Origin: an uncultured Bacilli bacterium
GTDB lineage: Bacteria > Bacillota_I > Bacilli_A > RF39 > UBA660
Length of the DNA: 5,874 nt
Reading direction: 5' to 3'
Assembly (NCBI GenBank): GCA_934085635.1
Contig: CAKOHL010000068.1
Location: 1-5,874, forward strand
In this document: in pieces, positions 1 through 5,192 of the stretch
How the letters are laid out: every line of letters starts with the position of its first letter
Position numbering within the stretch: the first letter of the stretch is position 1
Translations under genes and position numbers: made by a program
Notes under the pieces: generated by a model
Seen by the model: only the letters and a program-made list of their open reading frames with translations
Databases searched by the model: none
What the model was told of the DNA's origin: nothing

Positions 1-29
1 ATTTTGTCTTCATAACTTAATTTTGACAT
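1..29 (-). CDS. IS3-family transposase OrfA-like protein, first nine codons only
   Basis: An ATG at 29 opens a frame reading MSKLSYEDK, then an incomplete codon beginning AT (Ile or Met) at the window edge. It has a good ribosome binding site, GAGG at 40-37, 7 nt before the ATG. The peptide closely resembles the start of OrfA proteins of IS3-family elements in Gram-positive bacteria, which commonly open with a K-L-[ST]-[YF]-E-[DE]-K segment leading into a helix-turn-helix that binds the IS ends. Only nine residues are visible, so the identification rests on this short match plus the terminal-repeat-like DNA beside it. Without the rest of the gene I cannot tell whether it is intact or whether it has the usual orfA/orfB frameshift. 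Confidence 0.55.
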
Positions 30-31
30 AT

Positions 32-68
32 AAAAACCTCGTTTCTATCTTGTCCAAGAAACGGGGTT
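32..68 (-). terminator. Hairpin with T tract: terminator for the upstream operon and cover for the transposase RBS
   Basis: On the minus strand a 12-nt arm (68-57, AACCCCGTTTCT) pairs with AGAAACGAGGTT (46-35), with one C-A mismatch and a 10-nt loop. A run of T follows (36-32). This is the form of a rho-independent terminator for transcripts arriving from the gene ending at 84. The right arm also contains GAGG (40-37), the ribosome binding site of the transposase frame starting at 29. A transcript entering from outside would therefore fold the site away. Several IS elements are known to use this kind of structure to block transposase translation from read-in transcripts. Confidence 0.7.
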
Positions 69-83
69 CATATCATTATTGAC

Positions 84-1595
84 TTATTTCTCTACTTTTT
101 TAATTGATGTTCTAGTAGCACCTGTTCTAGTCCATCCTTCTAGTTTTTCTTCAGTACTCCATTTGTATTGGTAAGCAGTACTAGTTTTAGTTATTACTGT
201 TGCAGTATATTCGCTAACTAGAGATGTAACTGTACAAGTTTTAGAACTTGAATTTAATGTTCCACCATTTAAGCAAGCATAACTTACACTTCCTTCTACT
301 TTTGATGGATTATATGAACTAGTTACAGTTCTATAGCACATTCCATTTTTAGGACTTCCGTCTTTTGAATCACAGAATGTTTTAGTTGTTCCTTTTACTA
401 ATGTTGCATTTTTAGTATCAGTACTAGTAACTTTCTTAGTACATTTACCATTATTTAATGTATAACCAGACTCACAAGTTTTTGTAGCTGTTGCATTTTT
501 AGTATCTGTACTTGATGTAGTCTTAGTACATCTTGAACCATTTTTAGTATATCCGCTTGGACAAGTATAATATCCTGGAATAGTTTTATAACAACTTGTA
601 TATACTTTAGTTATTCCTGGACAGAAACTACTTGATGAACATACATATTGTGTTGAAGTTGAGCAAGTATATCCACTTGGTTTACTTCCATAATAAGTTC
701 CACCTAAATATTCTCTACCACTTTCAATCCAAGTAGCATCTATTGTCTTTGAACTAGTAGTTCTAGCAGTACATTTAGTACCATTTAGTGTATATCCACT
801 TGGACAACTATATTTAATAGTTACATCTTTAGTGTCAGTACTTGTAACACTCTTAGTACATTTAGTACCATTTAGTGTATATCCACTTGGACAAGTATAA
901 GTATCTTTAGTAGTTGTTGTGTAAGCTTTATAAGAATCTTCTTTTGTAATTACACACTTACCATTTTTTAATGTTCCACCATTTGGACAATATTCTTTTC
1001 CATCAGTTTTAATTTCTGCTGCTTGATAAGTTTTACTTGCATATACATAACACTTACCTGATTTATATTCTCCACCATTTGGACAAGTATTAACATTTGA
1101 TGTTTTAGTTACAGGTTTTTTAAATTGATATTCAGTAACTTCTACTGTTTTATCATCTTCTTTACAGTCTTCACAATAATTATAGCATCCTAGAGTTTTA
1201 ATAACTGTATTTTTTTCTTTAGGACATACTAAGTTAGTTTTTAGAGTATAATCATTCTCGTTTTTTGTAACTTGTACATATGACTTATCAAGGTCACATC
1301 CATTACCATCTTCGTCTACGAATTCAAGAATAAGATTCTTCTCTATCATTTCTCTTAGTGTAATTTCTGCTGAGTCACCAACTACTTTAGGTAGTCTTTC
1401 ATTTGTGTAATAACTTTCAGCAGCATCTTGCATATATTTAATGTTTTCTCTAAATTGATTACTATAGAATGGTTTCATATTTGGTGTATTTATTTTGAAT
1501 AACCATATTAATAGTAATATAAAGATAATTACAAATACTAATTTTAATAATAAGTCTTTCCAGTTAAATCCTGGATTGTTTTCATTACTATACAT
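84..1595 (-). CDS. Membrane-anchored extracellular Cys-rich repeat protein with a pilin-like N-terminal region
   Basis: 503 aa from the ATG at 1595. I chose this over a TTG at 1610 because GGGAGGGT (1608-1601) ends 5 nt before the ATG, and the TTG codon overlaps that site. Residues ~16-33 form one membrane helix (VFVIIFILLLIWLF core) with no signal-peptidase or lipobox motif. Residues ~45-135 form a compact region reminiscent of the globular part of Gram-positive pilin-like proteins (…AAESYYTNERLPK…, D/N-rich turn, paired Cys). A CxxxCxxC cluster follows at 137-144. Then come eight Cys-pair units of the type CP[SN]G[YG]-x4-G-x-x-C: 171/182, 203/214, 235/246, 264/275, 345/356, 374/385, 408/420, 441/454. 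The linkers are Thr/Ser/Lys-rich, often STDTK. A non-repeat insert (276-344) carries four more Cys. The tail has an aromatic YKWS…GWTRTG motif (477-492). With 25 Cys, it is probably extracellular and disulfide-bonded. It lies 15 nt after the coiled-coil membrane protein gene, so the two are probably one operon. Function unknown; adhesin or surface scaffold is inference. Confidence 0.85.
   Translation of the reverse strand: MYSNENNPGFNWKDLLLKLVFVIIFILLLIWLFKINTPNMKPFYSNQFRENIKYMQDAAESYYTNERLPKVVGDSAEITLREMIEKNLILEFVDEDGNGCDLDKSYVQVTKNENDYTLKTNLVCPKEKNTVIKTLGCYNYCEDCKEDDKTVEVTEYQFKKPVTKTSNVNTCPNGGEYKSGKCYVYASKTYQAAEIKTDGKEYCPNGGTLKNGKCVITKEDSYKAYTTTTKDTYTCPSGYTLNGTKCTKSVTSTDTKDVTIKYSCPSGYTLNGTKCTARTTSSKTIDATWIESGREYLGGTYYGSKPSGYTCSTSTQYVCSSSSFCPGITKVYTSCYKTIPGYYTCPSGYTKNGSRCTKTTSSTDTKNATATKTCESGYTLNNGKCTKKVTSTDTKNATLVKGTTKTFCDSKDGSPKNGMCYRTVTSSYNPSKVEGSVSYACLNGGTLNSSSKTCTVTSLVSEYTATVITKTSTAYQYKWSTEEKLEGWTRTGATRTSIKKVEK
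768..894 (-). repeat. Two exact 40-bp direct repeats, 87 bp apart, inside the Cys-rich gene
   Basis: Positions 768-807 and 855-894 are identical over 40 bp and differ on both sides. The offset of 87 bp is 29 codons, so the copies encode the same CPSGYTLNGTKCT segment in Cys-pair units 3 and 4. The match is at DNA level, including synonymous positions, so it points to recent tandem duplication or gene conversion rather than protein-level constraint alone. Units 5 and 6 keep the same 29-residue spacing, but their DNA has diverged. Confidence 0.9.
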
Positions 1596-1600
1596 ATATA

Positions 1601-1608
1601 ACCCTCCC
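1601..1608 (-). promoter_or_regulatory. Ribosome binding site that sets the start of the Cys-rich protein
   Basis: GGGAGGGT lies in the 15-nt gap between the TAG of the upstream gene (1613-1611) and the ATG at 1595, with a spacing of 5 nt. It overlaps the alternative TTG at 1610-1608, so initiation at that TTG is unlikely. The short gap and the absence of any promoter between the two genes support one transcript. Confidence 0.85.
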
Positions 1609-1610
1609 AA

Positions 1611-2918
1611 CTATTTTGTTAATGTTAAACTATTTGCATTTTGTTTATTTATTGCAGCTTCGCTTACCATTCCAATCATATCTGATGTTAATTTGTTAAC
1701 GTATGTTGTGAATACTTCTCCATTGTCAGCAGTAACTTCTGCAGGACAAGTAGCTTTGTTAGCATCTTCTATAACTTTGTCAAGTTCGAATTCAGCTCCA
1801 TTAACTACTACTCTAACTGGAACATTTATGTAAGCATAAGTATTTACAAAGTAAGTATCTATTAAGAATTTCATACCACTAGTTTCTAGTACGTATGCAC
1901 TTGTTTCATTATTTGTACCATTAAGTGCCCAGCTGTTTACTAATAATTTTGTAAATTCATCAGCATTCTTTTGAAAAGCCTCTTCATTACCTTTAGTTTC
2001 CATTAAAGCACTTTTACTGTCATAAATCTTTTTAGCAAGTTCTTGACCTTCAGTACCATCTAAGAAGAATTTACTTACATCAAATGGCTTTTCAACTTCT
2101 TCTTGATTTTCTTTATTCATTAAGTATTCAACTCTACCACTTGCAAATAAGGCTTCTTCGTTTTTAACTTCTTCAACAACTCCACCATTGAACCATCTAA
2201 GCATATTTTCAATTTCTTCAATTGAGTAATCATTATTTGGAACTTGTTTATCTATTTCCATTTTGATATCATATGCTCTTTTGGCAACTTGTTCTTCATC
2301 ATTAATATCAGTAAACTCAAGATTTTCTACTTTAGTGTTATCTACTTCTTCAATTTTAGTAGGTGTATCATAATCTTTTACTTTTTTGTTTCCTGATTTA
2401 CCAATTACTATACCAGTTACTATACCAAGTGCAGCACATAATGCAGCGATTGAAATTAATGCTTTCTTAGAAGTTTTCTTATTAGAATTATTTAACTCTT
2501 CTTGTTCTGCATTTTCTTCTTGTTCTGGTCTTTCTGATGCAGGTGCTTCTAATGTTCTTAACTCTTTAGCCCATTTTTCTTCAATTGCTTTTTCAAGTTC
2601 GGCTTCTTCAGCTAAAGCAGCTGCTTTCCATTCTTCAGCATATCTACGAGTTGCTTCTTCATTTTTTTGAATAACTGATGTTAAGTCTGCAATTCTTTGA
2701 TTTACTTCTTTAAGATCGCTAACGTCTTGTTTCATCTCTTTGTTATCAGCAGCTAAACCGCCTACTTCTTTTCTGATCTCTTTAATTCTAGCTAAGTCCT
2801 TTTTAGTTTGTACATGACTTAAATCAATAAGTTCAGCATATTCTTCTTGATATTCCTTTAGTTTTGTTTCATTTCTTTCTATTAATGTTTCTAACTTTAC
2901 TATTAATTCACTATTCAT
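1611..2918 (-). CDS. Single-pass membrane protein: cytoplasmic coiled coil, glycine-zipper helix, extracellular domain
   Basis: 435 aa; I do not recognise the family. The ATG at 2918 has a strong AAAGGGGGT site (2934-2926) 7 nt upstream. Residues 1-~122 are highly charged and heptad-like (ETLIERNETKLKEYQEEYAEL…), so probably a long coiled coil. A Glu-rich, probably disordered linker (~123-146) follows. A Lys cluster (147-152) precedes the only membrane helix (153-173), which holds G165-xxx-G169-xxx-G173, a helix-packing motif. Positive charge on the N side predicts the N-terminus inside and residues ~175-435 outside. The outer part starts with an acidic, Lys-containing spacer (~177-210) and ends in a mixed alpha/beta domain with a single Cys (391). 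The N-terminal part is not a recognisable signal peptide. The gene has its own promoter (P2) and is followed 15 nt later by the Cys-rich protein gene, so the two outer domains may interact. GC is visibly higher than in the two genes upstream. A tether or sensor linking cytoplasm to surface is possible but unproven. Confidence 0.85.
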   Translation of the reverse strand: MNSELIVKLETLIERNETKLKEYQEEYAELIDLSHVQTKKDLARIKEIRKEVGGLAADNKEMKQDVSDLKEVNQRIADLTSVIQKNEEATRRYAEEWKAAALAEEAELEKAIEEKWAKELRTLEAPASERPEQEENAEQEELNNSNKKTSKKALISIAALCAALGIVTGIVIGKSGNKKVKDYDTPTKIEEVDNTKVENLEFTDINDEEQVAKRAYDIKMEIDKQVPNNDYSIEEIENMLRWFNGGVVEEVKNEEALFASGRVEYLMNKENQEEVEKPFDVSKFFLDGTEGQELAKKIYDSKSALMETKGNEEAFQKNADEFTKLLVNSWALNGTNNETSAYVLETSGMKFLIDTYFVNTYAYINVPVRVVVNGAEFELDKVIEDANKATCPAEVTADNGEVFTTYVNKLTSDMIGMVSEAAINKQNANSLTLTK

Positions 2919-2925
2919 AATTATT

Positions 2926-2934
2926 ACCCCCTTT
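2926..2934 (-). promoter_or_regulatory. Strong ribosome binding site of the coiled-coil membrane protein
   Basis: AAAGGGGGT stands 7 nt upstream of the ATG at 2918, and the frame has no other start candidate close by. With P2 directly upstream, the 5' leader would be only about 27 nt. Confidence 0.85.
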
Positions 2935-2938
2935 GTGA

Positions 2939-2952
2939 ATATAGTTCTATAT
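2939..2952 (-). promoter_or_regulatory. Palindrome at the start site of P2, possible operator
   Basis: ATATAG-AA-CTATAT is an inverted repeat with 6-bp arms. It overlaps the last two bases of the P2 -10 box and the expected start of transcription (about 2946-2944). A repressor dimer bound here would block P2. In AT-rich DNA such short palindromes also arise by chance, so this is only a candidate. Confidence 0.3.
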
Positions 2953-2979
2953 TATACATTATCTTTCCTATCTAGTCAA
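2951..2979 (-). promoter_or_regulatory. Promoter P2 for the membrane-protein operon
   Basis: The -35 TTGACT (2979-2974) and -10 TATAAT (2956-2951) are separated by exactly 17 bp, a near-consensus housekeeping sigma promoter. Predicted transcription begins near 2946-2944, about 27 nt before the ATG at 2918. It lies directly downstream of the terminator at 3017-2995, so it is insulated from transcription through the upstream genes. Confidence 0.85.
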
Positions 2980-2988
2980 GACGTATAT

Positions 2989-3034
2989 AACAAGAAAAAT
3001 CTTCCAATAAGGAAGATGAAAAAACACTCTTGTT
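2989..3034 (-). repeat. Outer inverted repeat enclosing the terminator hairpin
   Basis: AACAAGA (3034-3028) and TCTTGTT (2995-2989) are perfect 7-nt complements on either side of the terminator hairpin. Together they could form a two-tier structure with the terminator as the inner stem and a ten-nt bulge on the 5' side. The outer 3' arm overlaps the end of the T tract, so outer pairing could form only if RNA polymerase has passed the usual release point. Confidence 0.55.
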
Positions 3035-3055
3035 ATTAACCATTCCCCCATTGAT
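2994..3055 (-). ncRNA. Candidate short RNA or attenuated leader (about 60 nt) from P1
   Basis: P1 would start transcription near A3055, and the terminator ends it near 2994, giving an RNA of roughly 62 nt. Its 5' half is single-stranded and G-rich (TGGGGGAATGG), and its 3' half is the terminator hairpin, the usual shape of a small bacterial RNA. Two tiny frames start in it (ATG at 3051, 27 codons; ATG at 3043, 23 codons). Both run through the terminator and neither has a well-spaced ribosome binding site, so I do not call them. The alternative is a leader: if the terminator is bypassed, P1 adds transcription to the gene at 2918. Existence rests only on promoter and terminator spacing. Confidence 0.4.
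2995..3017 (-). terminator. Rho-independent terminator between the two gene pairs
   Basis: ATCTTCC (3017-3011) pairs perfectly with GGAAGAT (3005-2999) around a 5-nt loop, followed by a T run (2999-2995). It would end transcripts of the upstream two-gene operon, 70 nt past its stop codon, and also transcripts starting at P1. On the plus strand the hairpin is followed by A, not T, so it works in one direction. Confidence 0.85.
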
Positions 3056-3061
3056 AGATAA

Positions 3062-3090
3062 ATTATACCATATTAAATACAAAAAGTCAA
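3062..3090 (-). promoter_or_regulatory. Promoter P1, near-consensus with extended -10
   Basis: The -35 TTGACT (3090-3085) and -10 TATAAT (3067-3062) have a 17-bp spacer, and TGG directly precedes the -10 (extended -10 TGn). The -35 box contains the TGA stop codon of the 700-aa gene (3089-3087). It has the same hexamers and spacing as P2, 111 bp downstream. Its only obvious product is the ~60-nt RNA ending at the terminator. Confidence 0.8.
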
Positions 3091-5189
3091 CCCTTTTGTA
3101 TTTCTTTAAGTACTTTTTTTGTTTTGATTAATTCTCCACTGTTTATCAAATATTCTATGTCATAGTTTCTTATTCTGAATTCTTCATATATTTTATCTCT
3201 TAACTCTTCAGCAAAAATGCATTCTAAATTTTTATAATTACTTACATTTATATCAAATCTAAAATCTTTATATTTAGACAAAAACCAAATTGTTATGTCA
3301 GCTTTTGATTCAATTACTGAACATAAGAAACTATAAAAGTTAAAATGGTTTTTAAAAAGTTTAGAATCTTCTAAGTCTTCAAAGACAAAAGTTATGTTCT
3401 GGTTTTTAATATTAGTAAATTTAAATTTTTCTACATTACTTGGTATTGTTATATTTTTTGAAACTATATAAGTATAGTCATAACCTAAAGTTATTTCTTT
3501 TAATTTTTTATGACTAAAATCAAATGGTATTAAATCAAGTGTTTCTTTATCTTTAATAGGAGTTGGATCGGGATCGTATATATAAGCTTCTCCTATTTTA
3601 AACTCAGCAAAGTTTTTGCCTAGACGAACATGTTTATGATTAATAAGCTTTAATAAATATTTTAAAACATATAAAGAAAATTGACTTTTCACTTCAAAAT
3701 CATTAATACCTATTAAACTTTTAAATAAGTATTCATTATTATATTCTAGTTTTGTTTTTTTCATTTGCATAGGATGATACGCATTATAAAGAAGATATAA
3801 TTTACCACATAACGATTTATCAATACCTTTATCTTTTAAAATTATTTCTACAGCATTATTTTTGTGTTCATTAAAATCTTGACTTTTATATAAAACATAA
3901 TAATTAATAAGTCTAATATAATCAATTAAAAATATATTTTCTGGCCAGGTTAACAAGTCTAGGCATAATAAATCTTTATCACATTCTTCTCTGCTTATTT
4001 CATTATTTGTAATAATTCTTAATAAATCTCCACATATATTACCATCTTTATAATTATTTAATACTTTCATTTTAATATTATTTCTTAATATTTCTTTTGG
4101 ATTTAAGATGCCTTCCTCGAAAAAGAAATTTTTTAATAAATTTAATATTCTAATTTCTTCTTTTTTATTAATATGATAATCTTGTGACATACGTCTAATA
4201 AAATCCCCGTTTAGAATATGCGCTATATCAGCAGATACAAAAGCTTCGAAGTATATTTCATCTAAGTCTGTCATATAGTCAATATAATTTGAAATATTTC
4301 TATCAAATAAATAATCATACTTTTCTTTAAATAGTTTATTTAAATCTTGTTCTAAATTTTTAGTTCCCATATATGTTACTAAAGCAGAATATTTATATAT
4401 TAAAGAGTCAATTATTTCTAGTTTATTTAGATAGTTATTCTTTCCTTCACTTATACTTTTTAAAATTTCATTTTTATTTGTAAATAAATATTCTTCTAAT
4501 ATTAGTTCATTTGCTATTAAGTTCGAGATAGACGTGTCACTTTTATAGTTTAGTCCATAAGCATTCATATATCTTTCTAATTTTTTACTTCTCTTACTTA
4601 AAAACTCTTCTTCATCTACTTCTTTTAATTCACTATAATTAATAATGCTTGAATAACTATTTATCTCCATATTAAGTGCATTAAAGTTATTTTGACACAT
4701 TACTATATTCATTTCTAAGTTAGTTATCTCACTTTTAATAGCTTCTCTTTTATTTTTAGAAAAGATATATTTTTTATGAAGTTCATTTAGTACTTTCAAT
4801 TTTATAAATAATTTATTTTTATAATTATTTATTTCATTTTGATAATGTCTTAGTTTTAAATATAAAATTTTAATATTTACACTGTTTCTTTCAGGACTGT
4901 TATTTATAAGGTCTACTGTGTAATCTAGTTCAAATAATAACTTATTTATTATTTCAGTATAAAGTTTTACGTTTATTTCTTCACTTAAATTAAAGTCTTT
5001 ACTTGTTATAGTTTTATGAGTATTTAACACTTCTTTGTAACTATCAGTAAATTTTCTGTAAACTCTTTTATTTTCTTTCTCTTCATAAAAAGACTTATCT
5101 GGGTAAACTATAAAACTATTTAGATTTATTAGACCTAATGCTTCAGTATTTAATTTATTTCTTTTAAATAATTTACTAAATATACTCAT
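3087..5189 (-). CDS. Large soluble coiled-coil-containing protein of unknown family
   Basis: 700 aa, no match to a family I can name. The ATG at 5189 has AGGAGG (5202-5197) 7 nt upstream, which fixes the start. There is no signal peptide or membrane helix; the N-terminus (MSIFSKLFKRNKL) is basic and amphipathic and might touch the membrane. Residues ~104-180 are Lys/Glu/Asn-rich with heptad character and probably form a coiled coil. ~190-500 look mostly helical. ~525-610 are richer in beta-prone residues, including an acidic YDPDP turn (538-542) and an ITIPSNVEKF segment (580-589). The rest is helical again. I see no Walker A motif, nuclease triad, zinc-finger Cys set or other catalytic signature. 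Cys are few and scattered. The start is 3 nt after the stop of the upstream gene, so the two are co-transcribed and probably act together. The sequence is very AT-rich and dominated by Lys, Asn, Ile and Tyr. It is most likely a cytoplasmic structural or adaptor protein. Confidence 0.8.
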   Translation of the reverse strand: MSIFSKLFKRNKLNTEALGLINLNSFIVYPDKSFYEEKENKRVYRKFTDSYKEVLNTHKTITSKDFNLSEEINVKLYTEIINKLLFELDYTVDLINNSPERNSVNIKILYLKLRHYQNEINNYKNKLFIKLKVLNELHKKYIFSKNKREAIKSEITNLEMNIVMCQNNFNALNMEINSYSSIINYSELKEVDEEEFLSKRSKKLERYMNAYGLNYKSDTSISNLIANELILEEYLFTNKNEILKSISEGKNNYLNKLEIIDSLIYKYSALVTYMGTKNLEQDLNKLFKEKYDYLFDRNISNYIDYMTDLDEIYFEAFVSADIAHILNGDFIRRMSQDYHINKKEEIRILNLLKNFFFEEGILNPKEILRNNIKMKVLNNYKDGNICGDLLRIITNNEISREECDKDLLCLDLLTWPENIFLIDYIRLINYYVLYKSQDFNEHKNNAVEIILKDKGIDKSLCGKLYLLYNAYHPMQMKKTKLEYNNEYLFKSLIGINDFEVKSQFSLYVLKYLLKLINHKHVRLGKNFAEFKIGEAYIYDPDPTPIKDKETLDLIPFDFSHKKLKEITLGYDYTYIVSKNITIPSNVEKFKFTNIKNQNITFVFEDLEDSKLFKNHFNFYSFLCSVIESKADITIWFLSKYKDFRFDINVSNYKNLECIFAEELRDKIYEEFRIRNYDIEYLINSGELIKTKKVLKEIQKG

Positions 5190-5192
5190 AAT

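Larger units (their letters stand above)
1..70 (-). mobile_element. Left end of a probable IS3-family insertion sequence (partial, runs off the window)
   Basis: Reading leftward from 70, the minus strand starts TGAACCCCGTTTCTTGGACA. This looks like an IS3-family terminal inverted repeat: it begins with TG, then has a C-rich stretch and a TTGGACA motif. It is followed by a hairpin and, 41 nt in, by the start of a transposase-like reading frame. IS3 elements normally have a short terminal repeat and begin orfA within the first ~50-100 nt, which fits. The boundary at 70 is inferred from the TG; the other end and the target duplication are outside the window. If correct, the element landed 13 nt past the stop codon of the Cys-rich protein gene and is oriented in the same direction as that gene. 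Confidence 0.55.

Noticed and set aside
768..894. CRISPR array
   Set aside because: There are only two exact copies, in frame within a coding sequence, with protein-coding spacers and a 29-codon period. This is an internal protein repeat.
1596..1610. Five-codon N-terminal extension of the Cys-rich protein from a TTG at 1610
   Set aside because: The TTG overlaps the GGGAGGGT ribosome binding site of the ATG at 1595, and the extension would be translated from the RBS itself.
1495..1833. Plus-strand open frame of 112 codons
   Set aside because: It is antisense to the end of one well-supported gene and the start of the next, spans their RBS and gap, and has a low-complexity Asn/Thr/Ser composition. 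It is a shadow.
2386..2670. Plus-strand open frame of 94 codons
   Set aside because: It is antisense to the Ala/Glu-rich coiled coil, whose GAA/GCA codons read as Ser/Phe/Ala on the other strand. No RBS or promoter supports it.
2968..3051. Tiny frames in the control region (27 codons from 3051; 23 codons from 3043)
   Set aside because: Both read through the terminator hairpin. The G-run is downstream of the first ATG and only 1 nt from the second, so neither has a workable RBS.
3087..3089. Mycoplasma-type code, with TGA read as Trp at the end of the 700-aa gene
   Set aside because: No gene contains an internal TGA, and the Trp codons I checked are TGG. Read-through would add only eight residues into the P1 promoter before a TAA.
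3411..3501. Leucine-rich-repeat-like segment in the 700-aa protein (KLKEITLG…ITIPSNVEKF)
   Set aside because: It recalls BspA-type repeats, but there is only one loose copy and no periodicity, so no LRR domain is called.
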